Shown here: piece by piece, positions 36,139 to 46,964 of the stretch
Numbering within the stretch: the stretch's first letter is position 1
Layout: each line of letters begins with the position of its first letter
NCBI GenBank assembly: GCA_012932865.1
Contig: SAXG01000044.1
Coordinates: 186,001-250,000 of the forward strand
Direction of reading: 5' to 3'
DNA: 64,000 nt
Source: Amylostereum areolatum
Taxonomy: Eukaryota; Basidiomycota; Agaricomycetes; Russulales; Stereaceae
Made by a program: the position numbers and the translations under genes
Notes under the pieces: model-generated
What the model was told of the DNA's origin: nothing
Databases searched by the model: none
What the model saw: the letters and a program-made list of their open reading frames with translations, nothing else

Positions 36139-39100
36139 TCACCATGTGGCATATGCGAAGATACGCACGGTGCACGTCGTTGGGTTGCCTTTCACAAACG
36201 TGAATTTCGAAGTCGCGTCCAGGATATCGACCTGAACCGCAGGGTAGTTGGGGATATCGCATTTCTGGAAATATGGCGTGATCAAAAAAGACAGCAGTAT
36301 CACTCGCAATGGCGCACCTCGGTGTCACCTCGGAGTAGGGAGAGTATTTCCGCCAGTTTCTCTCCGACGACCGTCCAGGTGGTCTTGAGGCGATCAATGT
36401 ACGATCTCATATTTACATACTCAGCCTCAAACTCGGGTTTCTTTCCTTCTACGTTTTGACCTCCCTTCTTGCCGTCTAGGTGCTTGAGGTATTCGACGGA
36501 GAACGCATCCAATTCTTTGGATAGTGACACATACTCTCCTAAGTCAGGGACGGTAGCGCTCTGAGCGCTCTGGGGAAAGAGCGTTGTGGACTCAAAGAGA
36601 TAGACGGCAACTCATGCCACGTACCACGATCAGCTGCTCAATTCCCTCCAGCAGACGATCGGGCGATATGCTATTCTCGGATAGGTAACGTCACGCCGTC
36701 GATTCTCAGTGACAGGCTGAGAAACTCACGGCGGTTGCGTACTCAGTCCGTCTATGATGGCGCTTGCCTGTACGAGGAATTCTGTAAGAAGAGACAAGCC
36801 CGCCTAACATCAGGATCTGGATTACAGAGACGGGGGATTACAAACCGGAATACGCTATTCGGTTTTGGCCTGAAGCCTGCCCAGATTCCCTGCATACTCG
36901 GTCAAGATCCTAGAGATGGCGTACAGTGTCAGCTCATCCGGATCGTGAAGTCGGATTGTGAGTCGCGAACGTGTAGGAATTTTCCCCAATCGGCGGTGAG
37001 CTTTGTATGGTCGGCGGGGGCAAAGGTAGCCAAGTTATGCGAGGGGTGCTGTGCCTGCGTCAGCTAACAAATCTGGATTATAGCGTTACATATCCGACTC
37101 ACGATACAGACTGTATCCGGAACACACGGAGTGCATGTACAAGTCATTATCGACGCAGGGCAAAAAGACGATGGAAGGGAAGAGGGTGTTCTGTCAGGCG
37201 TCCTTGTTCTTCATATGACTTTATACCCCGTCCGGTGACTATGGGAGGAAAAGGGCGCCAAGATGGTTGGTGATACGGAGACGGGGAATGCTTATCCGTG
37301 CCGTTGAATTGACGAGGCGTGGTGACCCGCCGTGGGCCGTGGGCAGATCGAGACCGTGCGCATGCCAGTGAAGACATATATGGCACCCATGATGACCGTG
37401 CGCGTGGAGAGCTCGTACTGTGTGTGGATGAGGGCCTGTGTCTCTTCCGAAACAAAGCTCGCTTCTCGGTGATATTTTGTCTTGGAGTCTGCGGTTTGTG
37501 CTGAGAGAGAAATAGGCAGAGAAAGAGGTTGGGCGGTTATCGATCAAGACTTTGCCCACGGGCCATAAAGTTGGCATTTCTCGGCTTTGTCGCGGGATTA
37601 GAAGGGGCTCATCGCAACCTTCTCGTAAACCTTGCAATTAAGCCATCAGACACATGATCATACCGATATCTACACGCCCGGAACATCCAGATACTCCGGG
37701 CCCAATAATACATCGCACGGGCGTTCGAGTCTTTGAGATGATCTTAGTCCTCCTGCCGAGTCCAGGTTCGATTCGAAAGCATTTACGTCGATGCAGGCTC
37801 CTGCTTCTCTGCACCGTAGCAATTGTACCCGTTTCCAAATTGCTACGCATCATCCATGATGAGCGCAGGAAATTCCACAGAGGAGACACACGTACCTTAC
37901 ACAACGCGACGTTTATCGTCGTCATCTTGGTCTCCGCGGTCTGCAGACCGGATTTGATCACATCCATGGTGGGGCCCTGATTGGGCATCTGGGCCGAAGA
38001 ACATGGGTGAGCACCGGACACCGTCCAGCGGAACGAAGGCGGAAAGCGCGAGAGAGAACGTACCTCGGTCGCCAACCTCTTGTTATTCTGGCTGAGAGAG
38101 AGAGCCCCGCGCCGCTCGCCCCCAATCAGCGTCCAGGCAGCCGACAGCTTGCGCAGATGCCAGGCCATTTTCGCTATGTCGATGTCGTCGAAGTCGATCC
38201 TCTTCGTCGCGATGTTCCGAATGAGGTTTTCCGTTTTCTTAATCGCATTCTCGATCGCCTTCTGGCAGGGGTGGCCCAACGACGGGGTGCATTCCAACCT
38301 CTCCCGGAGGTCTTGAAGTCTCCCGTAGAGAACATCTTCCTGGTCGTCCAAATGTCCCAGCACATCGGCAGAGAAATAGACGAGCTTGTCTGCCAGCGCA
38401 GCGAATCCCTGGCCGACGGCAGCGGGCACACGCACGCGCTCAACAATCTGAAAACAAGCTTGTCAGGAGGAGGGGCGCCGTGATACGGCCTGAAGCAGCG
38501 TACAGCAAGAAGCTGGTCGAGTGTCTTGAGAAGAAGGACGGAATCGCCACTCCTACGCCGAGTCTGTCATCGCGTCCCATGTCGCAGCACTGAATCAGGA
38601 CTTACGACGACGAATCTGAGTCCGAGCCATGGTCGGATTGACCCAGAGATGCGATGAGTGGGTCTGCAAGTGCAATGAAGGCTGCGGGTAATCAATGAAC
38701 ATAAGTATAGAGGTCAAATTTTAAGAACACGGGAGGATACCGACACGCGTATTGCTTTGCGTCAACTACGGTAGCTGACAGCGACTCTATAGCAGCCCAC
38801 AAAAAGTCCTGGTATAAATGCGATGTCAGTATGCCACATGTTACCCACCACAGAACCCCCCACACCTTCCGAATGTTGTTATACTCAGCCACCACCGCGG
38901 ACCCGTCGTTGTCCGTCCCGTCGTTGAGACACGCGAACGACGTGACATTAACCAGGCCTGTGGTAAATAAGCCCTGAGACAAACTGTTAGCTGACCGTGC
39001 AGCATCAGCAGCGAAATATACTTACGAGGAGTTTGTTGAGATCGGAGTCGGCGCAGATTGAAGGCACGACGGTTTGAACGACGTTGGTGACGTCCCCGAG

Positions 39101-39883
39101 GATACAGGTGAAAGGAGCCAAAGACGCAGGAGGGTCGGAGGGAGCCGACGACGGCGATTGAGATTTCGCCGGGCATTGAGGCTCAGTCGGAGCCTGGGGT
39201 TGAGTTGGGGGCTGAGGCTCAGTCGGAGCCTGCGAGTGAGTTGGGGTCTGAGGTTGAGTTGGCTTAGTCGGGGACTGAGGCTCAGTCGGGGAATGAGGCT
39301 GGGTGGGGGACTGAGTTTGGGTTGGGGACTGAGGCTCAGTCGGAGCCTGAGGTTGAGTTGGGGACTGAGGCTCAGTTGGAGCCTGGGGTTGTATCGGGGA
39401 CTGAGGCTCAGTCGGAGCCTGGGTTTGTATCGGGGACTGAGGCTCAGTCGGAGCCTGGGATTGAGTCGGGGACTGAGGCTTGGTCGGGGCTTGGGGTTGA
39501 GTGGACTGAGGGCGATCCGGACAATGAGGGGGGCAATTAGCGTGAACCGGACACTTGGGATGAGCGGCGGGAGGATGAGCGGCGGGATGAGCGGCAGGAT
39601 GAGCGGCAGGGCGAGCCGGACAATGAGGGGGGCAATCAGCATGAGCCGGACACTTGGAGTGAGCGGCGGGAGGATGAACGGGAGGATGAGCAGGGGGATG
39701 AGCGGCGGGATGAGCGGCGGGATGAGCGGCGGGATGAGCGGCGGGATGAGCGGGAGGATGAGCGGCAGGGCGAGCCGGGCAATGAGGGGGGCAATTAGCG
39801 TGAACCGGACACTTGGAGTGAGTGGCGGGAGGATGAGCAGGAGGGTGAGCAGGAGGGTGAGCAGGGGTATTGGAGTGCGACAT
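36139..39883 (-). CDS. Multi-exon protein of unknown family with Pro/His/Cys-repeat N-terminus
   Basis: No named family recognised. Exon 1 (39026-39883) encodes a low-complexity region: three Cys/His cassettes of the form KCPxHxxCPPHCPxRP set in AHPPAHPAAHP repeats, then about eight PTEPQSPTQPQA-type units, ending CILGDVTNVVQTVVPSICAD and SDLNKLL. Exons 38866-38973 (LFTTGLVNVTSFACLNDG) and about 38740-38808 (DFLWAAIESLSATVVDAKQY) follow with clean GT-AG, phase-0 joins. Further left: IVERVRVPAAVGQGFAALAD (after TTTTCAG, about 38453), a helical LYGRLQDLRERLECTPSLGH, AWHLRKLSAAWTLIGGERRG, then EFLVQASAIIDGL (about 36780), SISPDRLLEGIEQLIV, LDAFSVEYLKHLDGKKG, LKTTWTVVGEKLAEILSLL (about 36330), and VDILDATSKFTFVKGN to the stop at 36139. 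Exon boundaries in the middle are approximate; one transcript is inferred. The truncated paralogue at 56576-58711 repeats at least five of these exons with the same splice sites. Confidence 0.5.
39180..39520. repeat. In-frame 36-bp minisatellite coding for Pro/Thr/Gln units
   Basis: Units such as GGGGACTGAGGCTCAGTCGG followed by AGCCTGGGTTGAGTC repeat about eight times, with single-base variants, giving PTEPQSP(T/I)(Q)(P/T)QA on the minus strand. Period is a multiple of three, so length changes keep the frame. Confidence 0.75.
39545..39860. repeat. 12-bp minisatellite (GATGAGCGGCGG-type) plus duplicated Cys/His cassette
   Basis: Runs of GATGAGCGGCGG/GATGAGCGGCAG encode AHPAAHP-type repeats on the minus strand. 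Three longer blocks within it (near 39540, 39640 and 39790) encode the KCP.H..CPPHCP cassette, showing a higher-order duplication of roughly 100-150 bp. All units are multiples of three. Confidence 0.75.
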
Positions 39884-41518
39884 TGTAGCTCAGCGGTGAA
39901 AAGTCAACTTGGTCGTGCCAATGTATGTCGAAGGAAGAGTACCCGAGGGGGGCGATGGCGACCTCCACTCGTCTTGCCCATGATCTTTTGTACATTTCCC
40001 CTCAACGTCCATTCCACTCGACGAGACGACCTCGATGGTGCCAAATCTCTCTTGAAGACTTGCGATTTGAGAGACTTGGTCGTTTCTGGCTGTGGAGACG
40101 ACCGCGTGAAGCTGGTCCATGGAAGAGGTTTGGAAGGTATGTTGTTCGGGAGGTGAGACGAGCAAGACGACTCGGAATGCTGGTACAAAGAGTCCTCGAA
40201 GTCGAACTTGATCCCATATGTCCTGCGGGGAGAAACGAGTTCCCATGTCACAGAAGCGCTACAAACCCCTCCTCGAAGCCCCAACACGACTTACAACCCC
40301 TGCGCCCACCTTACTTGGCCGTTCTCGGAATCGGTACGGAGGGTGCGAGAATGGAGCCTCGACTCGCTCCGTTCGCGCCAACCGGTATCCATTGGCATCA
40401 GTCTCAGCTCCGAGTCACCAGCGCACGGATGCGGACGGTGACACAAGTGAGGTGCTGGGCCCTTTCGCGGGGAACTTCATCGAATCTTGCAGACGAGTCC
40501 GACTCACGAACACATGAGTCCTTATTAGTAAGCGCCCGACGGAAGCCAGCCGCGCGCGTCCGGTTCGGCTCGCCATTGGCTCGCCACGTTCTCGGTCCAA
40601 GATTGAATATTTGAATTGGGGAGGCCAGGGAGGGCTCGACCGCCGGTCGCGCCAAGTCGCGACTCGATGCGTGCTTCGTCCCAACTTTCGAACTGTTTTC
40701 AGGTCCTCCCCTGTCCTCCCGTCCTACGTACGTACAGCGCCAGCTTCGCGCGTCTGCTTTACGACCTTTTCGAAGCTGGCCTCTTCAGTGGACAGTGAGC
40801 AGTCTTGCCACGCCGCTCGGGCTGCTGCCTGCTCGACAGAAATCAGCATTGAGTATCCTTTAATACAAAGAGAGACGCGGTGGAGCGCTGCGTCACGTCA
40901 CGACACAAACCGCGAGACAAGTGAGCTTTCTGATTGGTTGTGGGACAACAGCCACGTCATCGTAACGCGACACGTGACAGGTCGCGTTGACAAATGCACG
41001 TGGCTGCTTGCGTCATCCTAGGCTTGCGCGTCGGCCGGGTCGCCGCGTCGCTCTTCGTCTTGACCTCCACCACGTACTTGGCCACCGTCATACCTTCCCA
41101 CTCTCTATGGCACCTCTACGCACCGCCGTTAGCGTCAAAGTAGCCTCCATGGCACAGCCCTACTTATACCTTTTACTTTGTATATCAGAAAACAAATTCA
41201 AATCAATTTTCCTCCAAAGCAATGTTTGTGCAGCAACACGGACGTGTTTTGTCGCTTCGGTCACGATGACCGCGTCGCTCCCACCCCCCCTGATTGGATT
41301 TATTTATATATCTAGAGATTTTTCGGGAAATTTCCTCGGTGCTCGGATGAGGCGTGGTGGTCCCGAGCTCGAGTGATGTACGACACGACACGACCCGACA
41401 CGACACAGTACAGCACACCCTGTCATCTGCATCCAGTGCATCTCGGTGCATTCATCTGGATCATGTGCGCATTTTCTTTCTCTCTTGCGAGACGAACTGA
41501 CATGTACTATTTGTGCAG
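39884..41518. other. Upstream/intergenic region with promoter-like motifs
   Basis: A minus frame 39890-40246 (MDQLHAVVSTARNDQVSQIA and SLQERFGTIEVVSSS) may be an upstream exon of the gene to its left but has no clear splice to it. At 40930-41000 lie a CCAAT box in reverse (GATTGG), the E-box CACGTG (twice, about 40971 and 40998) and GTCACG/TCACGT repeats, a typical promoter constellation. At 41382-41410 there is a short (CGACA)n tract. No gene recognised. Confidence 0.35.
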
Positions 41519-42242
41519 AAGAATCTATGCGAGTTGGGGGTGACATTGGCTGGCCATTGGGATGGTGCACCGAGCAGGAATGCAGGTCCACTGATTCCGT
41601 CCAAGATGCAGCCCCCAGAAACAGTGCCCATTCAACCTCCTCGCAAGCGAACGAGAACACGGCCGTCCAGGTATGACTGACCTTAACAAACTGATCAATG
41701 TCCTTGCTTACTATATTGTTGTCTACAGCTTTCCTCGGCTGACGCCATTGGCCACCGCCGGTCTTGAGTGCGAGCACAACGACATCCTCAGGATCCTGAA
41801 GGTCCGCAACAGCATTGTATTGTGTCGTCCACGTCCGAATCAACGACAGGCGACACGATAATGCAAGAACCCAACCAACCAGCAAGCCTCGAACGGAGCT
41901 TTCATAGATGGTACGTGCATACAGTATCAATCAATGTGATAGTAAAGGCTTTACTGATCCTTTTGTTATCCATATCACAGGTGATATGTCCTCATCGACA
42001 TTGCATATTCGCAGGCCTACTCGGCCCTCAGCGACTTGCTTCCTACGCCCCCAAGGACTCCAGCTCTGAACCCTCAAGGAACAGAACAACCCACTCTGCT
42101 ATCGAAATGGCAGATTGCCAAGAGAGCCCGACACGAGCGAGAGCATTTGGGACCGTCACAAACCCCTCTAGGCATCCCGGCTACAGTTTTCCTACTATCG
42201 GACTGCGAGTTGAATCTTCTACACTTCATGCTTAGTACTTAG
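41519..42242 (+). CDS. Hypothetical multi-exon protein (weak)
   Basis: Coding-looking blocks with GT-AG joins: CELGVTLAGHWDGAPSRNAG and VPIQPPRKRTRTRPS to a GTATGA donor near 41671; DTIMQEPNQPASLERSFHRW before GTACGT at about 41912; and, after GCAG at about 42014, AYSALSDLLPTPPRTPALNP, LLSKWQIAKRARHEREHLG and a C-terminus ending FMLST at 42242. The basic tract and TPPRTP motif would suit a nuclear or kinase-regulated protein. No family recognised, the start is not identified and the middle join is uncertain. An opposite-strand frame (41304-41930) is also open. Confidence 0.3.
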
Positions 42243-44085
42243 TTATGCTTATTTGTTGCTTATTTGAATACAATCACCACAGCCTTGCTACTTGAATGAG
42301 TGCAATGCATGGGTCTATGCTAGTTTAAAGAAACATACAACACCCCTACACCGCGACGAGGGTTCCAAGAGACCGTCCAAGTCGGGGGTCGACCCACGTC
42401 ATTCGTTTCTACGGATAGAACGTTGCCAGGATCATGGCCCGTCGGTTGCTGATAGGCATGAGCGCGGGCTTCAGGCGATCGAATGAGTGGTAAGTTTCTC
42501 GCCAGCCCGTTCAAGCGTCCTGATACCCACGGTGTCTGTGAGCCCATCGCTACGAACACTGACGTCCTTCTCGGAACTCGCACGCTCCTCTCGACCAACC
42601 CACAGCGGCGAGAGAACGCGAAGCCGCATAAGTAGAGAAAACGACCCGCCCAGCCCTGTCGCATAGGAAGGCGTCAGCAGTGCCCCGACCCTCGTCGAAC
42701 GTACTTACGCATTCGAAGAAAAAAACGCTCACGACCACGACCGAGGCCCGACCGTGATAGCCACGCATCGTCCTTTGGCAGAAGCGCACCGCCTTGACGT
42801 AACCCCCCGCCTTCGCCCATGACGCTTCAGCTTCGGAAGCCGAGACAATCAGGGGAGGGGGCCACGGCCACCGCGCAACAATGACGCCTCGCGGCGCCCA
42901 CCGTGCGAACCCTCGTGCGCCATGTATACTTATCCCGCCGCGCGAAGGACGAAGCCCTCCTTGGGCCCGCACGTTGTTTGTCGACGCGTCTATGCTTTCT
43001 GAATACAATTGCAATCAGCCACGGATTTAATGCGGTGAAGATGAAGAGAAGGGAAAGCCTGCGAGCGAGATGCACGCACATGTACGATCCAGACGGACGC
43101 GCGGCGTTCCGGTTCTTCGGTTTTCGTCCATCCATCCACTTTGAACTTGACACAAACCCCCGACCCCGCGTAGGTAACTTGACCGATAACGACGCGCCGC
43201 GCCACGGACGCAGTGGCGCTCCCGAGTCCCGAGCCGCACTCAACCGCGAGGCGTCCCAGAACCTTGAACCTTCAGCGTCAGCCCTTCCCCACCAACGACC
43301 TTCTCCCGCCCTTCCAGCGCCTCGTCCCTCGAACCTACCTCCTCTCCTCTCCCGAAACGCTAACCTGGTCGCCCCCCTCGAACCCAATCCCCCCCTTAAG
43401 AGATCCATATCCGTCCCTCCAAGTTCCCGCCGCCTTCCCTCTCCCTCCCTCGCTTCCCTTCTCCTACCCACGCAATCCCCTAAGCGACCCACAGCAAGCA
43501 GCCCATGACGTAGGCCCCCCGCCCGACCTTCTGGGGTGCACAACAAGAAGCGTGGAACCTCGCCGTACTTGATGGTCCTTACGATAACGATGACGCGAGC
43601 CGCATACAGTCGCGTTTGGCGTCTGATTGATCTTGTTGGTCGGGTCCCTGGCCGCTGCAGCGGCCGCCGACGAACCTTGTCGAACCACCCACTCACGAGC
43701 CACCAGGGCCACTCTGAGAAGGATCAGAGCGCCCGTCACCGACATAACAATGGCATGGTATAGAGCGTCGCAAGCGGGATACAACAAACAAGTCAAAAAA
43801 CCTAAGGGTACACCCTTCCAGAATACATAGGATCTACTGCGCGCCACCGCCATCAGCGTTCCCGCACCCAGCCGCGGGAAAAGGAAGGGGAAACTCACCA
43901 GTACAAAAATCCGCGTCGCTCTTGTCGTATGTAAAATACACCACGGCTTGATGCCGAAAATCAGAAAAACAAAACCGATACACGCCCTCTGGTCCAGGAA
44001 GGAAAGACGCTCCAGTCAGTGACACGCACGCAGCGGACGCGCGAGAACCTGACCTACCGTAAATGTCCGCGGGCTCTCCCCCCTC
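42243..44085. other. Ambiguous interval; possible membrane-protein exons (-)
   Basis: On the minus strand 43464-43898 contains a long hydrophobic run (GFLTCLLYPACDALYHAIVM, SVTGALILLRVALVARE) followed by an alanine run, and 42700-42760 has RASVVVVSVFFFEC before a GTAAGT donor; together these could be exons of a multi-span protein. A plus-strand frame (42903-43508, Pro/Ser-rich, ending SPKRPTASSP) overlaps it. I cannot decide which, if any, is expressed. Confidence 0.25.
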
Positions 44086-45542
44086 TCACAGACCCTCCGC
44101 CCTCACGATCTCCCACGCGGCAAAGTCGCTCATATCGACGAGCGTGCGCTCGCCGTCCTCGTCCGCCTTGCCGACGACCTCCCAGCACCGCATCGACGGG
44201 CCCAAGCGCGTGTTCGAGATGTTGAGGAACACGTACCGAAGCGAGGGCACGAGCCGCGCGAGCTTGCGCGCGATCGCGGCCACGTCGAGCTGGCGGACGA
44301 AGCCCGCGTTGGAGAGCACGGGGTCGTCGTCCGGCGTGCGCACGTTCCCGCCGCGCGGGTCGCTGCAGACGAGCTTGAGCAGGAGACAGTCGAGCGAGAA
44401 CGGGCGGATGAGCCGGTACAGATCGTCCTGGGTGACAGATCCCGAATAAGCGAAGCGAAAGGGGAGTAGAGAGGGAGAACGCGTACCAGGATCGCGGGGA
44501 CGCGCACGTGCTGCCCGACGTGCGTGAGGTCGATCTCGAGCCTGAGGTGGGTGAGCGGGGTCGTGGGCGGGATCATCCTCGCGATCTGGTGGGAGTCGAA
44601 GCCGTCGTGGATGGTGCGAATGCCGAGCCTGGACGGCTGGGCGTCGTCCAGCACGCGGTGCAGACGGGCGACCTCGAGGGGGGAGCAGCGGAGGCTGCTC
44701 ACGTTCATGGAGGTCACTTTGCAGGTGAGGCCGAGGAGGTAGAGCGTGAGCACGTCCGCGTAGAGGTACTCGAGCCTGTGCCATCGATCGTCGTCCTGGG
44801 CGAGCTGGTTGTCGCGCCGGATGGCGTCGACGCGGGTGTCCTCCGTGTGGATGCCTTGGGAGACGATCACGGTGAGTCTGCGGAGGTGGGGGAAAGAGAC
44901 GACGAGGGGGAGGACGTCGGACATGACGTCGGTGTCGACGTAGAGGGAGGTGGCGAGCGGGTAGGCGACGCCGACGCTACGCATAGATACGCCTGAAAAA
45001 TGAATGTCCTGGAGGGTGGCGCAGAGGGGGGCGAGGATGGGGAGAGGGTCGACGAAACGGCCAGAGCCGACGAAGGAGAGATCGAGGGTGGCGACGGGGG
45101 AACGAATTTTTGAGATAAAAGTGGCGGAGGATGCTCTGTCGCCTCTGGGGAGGCTGATCTTGAGGGACTTGACGGTGTCGAGAGCGGCGACGGCACCGCC
45201 GAGCTCAGGGTCTTCGCTGACGACGCCGGAGGAAAGGTGGAGGGTGTCTACGTGATCGAGACGACGGAGGACGTTGAGGAGAAGATCGCGAGTTTCTAGT
45301 TCGAAAACGGAAACGGGGAGGGAGAGCTGACGGAGGTAGGAGAAGCTGCGGGGAGCCTCGCTGAGCATGAACCGACAGAAGGAGGCGACAGACGAGCGCT
45401 TCCAGATTGAAACGCCGGACTGGATGAGAAGACGGACGCCTGCGGCGTAAAGGGTGCGACAGGTCCTCATCATGGCGAGCATGGCCGGGTTGTGCTGGAG
45501 AAACTGCTGGATGAGCATGAGCAGGTCGAAGGGGATAGCCAT
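44086..45542 (-). CDS. F-box/LRR-like protein B
   Basis: Two exons: 44487-45542 and 44086-44427, separated by a GTACGC...ACCCAG intron (59 nt). Start taken at MAIPFDLLMLIQQFLQHNPA (an in-frame ATG lies six codons upstream at 45560). Then MRTCRTLYAAGVRLLIQSG, SSVASFCRFMLSEAPRSFSY, leucine-rich blocks (LDHVDTLHLSSGVVSEDP, VKSLKISLPRGD, VATLDLSFVGSG, FPHLRRLTVIVSQGI, LTHLRLEIDLTH), and exon 2 DDLYRLIRPFSLDCLLLKLV, LVPSLRYVFLNISNTRLGP, ending IVRAEGL. Open frame throughout. Paralogue of A and C; head-to-head with C across 1.4 kb. Predicted ubiquitin-ligase adaptor by family resemblance only. Confidence 0.72.
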
Positions 45543-46964
45543 GCCCTGGACAGAGGACAACCTGGGGGGGGCGAAGAACGAGGATGAGAGCGATATCTCC
45601 GAAAGAAATGGGAAGGGGATCGCACATCTTCCATGGAACCAAACCCGGACGAGGTTTACGGGGTCTGAGAGCGTGGTCGAGATTGAATACCATGGCGAGG
45701 AGGGCTGGAGGACGCGTGAGCGCGAAGAAAGGACGATCGGACGGAGAAGAACGTACGGGGGGAGGGAGTGAAGCGGACCACGATAGGATCCCAGAACGGC
45801 AAGTGACGACGGCGCCGCGTGCGAGTGTGCTGGAGGAAGGGGGGCGGAGCGGGTCGGGGGGCGGGGCGGGGGTCAGCGAGCAGGATGGTAAAAGAGAGTC
45901 TAGTCGTCGTGCAGGTCGACGAGGAGAGGGGGAATAAAAGGTGAGGGAAAGATGGGCATTGGTTCACTCGCGTGGAGAAAGAGCTTGGGCGTCGACCGCC
46001 AGCGTCCAGACCGTTTTCTCTCCTCGCATTTTCATTTCTGCTCCCTTTACCTCCGCCGATATCCGGGTCCAGACCGCCCCTTGCCCCCATTCAGCCAATC
46101 ACAGCGCCCCCCCTCGACCGCCCGATGATCGAAAATCGGCCCAGTCTCGACCGATTGGGTGCCACTTTTCGATCCTGCCTCGCCCCTCTTCCCACGCTAA
46201 TTCCTCTCCGGTCTCGATTATTTCTACTTTCCTGTACCTATCCAAATTCTACGTACATCCCCTCCTTCGCACGACGCAGAGGGCATCTTCATCCACTCAA
46301 CACTTCTAGGTTTGCCCAACCTTTGATCAACGGCTTCCGTCTGACCACTCCCTCAACGCGTAACATAACAAGTTTCGCGCTCCAGAACCCAGCCATTGAC
46401 AGAGATGAGCCGCCGGTTCCACCAATGAGCTGCTCGCATCTGATGTGCCGATGCCCACCATCACCAAACGTATGTACTGCCTCCTCATGGAGGACTCCTC
46501 CACGGATTCAGTGATCCCCTCGGGACGACGACGCAACCACCGTATGCTTGTCTGTATTGTACCCTTGGCCAACCCTTGGACTGCGTTTACCCTGGATGTA
46601 TGCTGCTGTGGCTGTGTGGCGACCCTGCGCACGTGACCGTGAGGGGAATGATCGACGTCGTTGGTTGGTTCGCCTGCCTGGACGACGTCGACGACTCACG
46701 GGAGCGCGTCCGCCGCCATCAGTCCACCCTCGCTACTGCTCAGTCTCGCATCGACCCCAACGTTCATCCCGCCTCCTCCGGCTTCCCTCACCCGTCCCCG
46801 CCTCACCCTCGCCCTCGCCCTCGCTGACCCTGCCGCAGCTACCCCACCGCTTTCCTTCAAATACCGCCCGACTCTGACATGTCTCTCCTCGCTCTCGCTC
46901 GCTCCTCCGGAGTCCGTTTCACTTGTCTTTCAATATATCTGCAAAGTAACCCCCCGACATAGAC
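45543..46964. other. Shared upstream region of divergent F-box-like genes B and C
   Basis: No recognisable gene. CT-rich on the plus strand towards the start of gene C (46790-46960), with an imperfect CTCGCC tract at about 46800-46825. Several short frames on both strands look non-coding. Confidence 0.5.

Noticed and set aside
39074..40156. 360-residue plus-strand ORF rich in Arg, Leu, Gly, Ser and Met repeats
   Set aside because: It is the antisense of the coding minisatellites; it stays open because the units are multiples of three. The minus frame has better composition, ends in a proper donor site and continues into plausible exons.
42827..43696. 289-residue minus-strand ORF
   Set aside because: Arginine/glycine-rich throughout with no domain pattern, and it conflicts with a hydrophobic minus frame and a Pro/Ser plus frame. 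Not supported as a gene.
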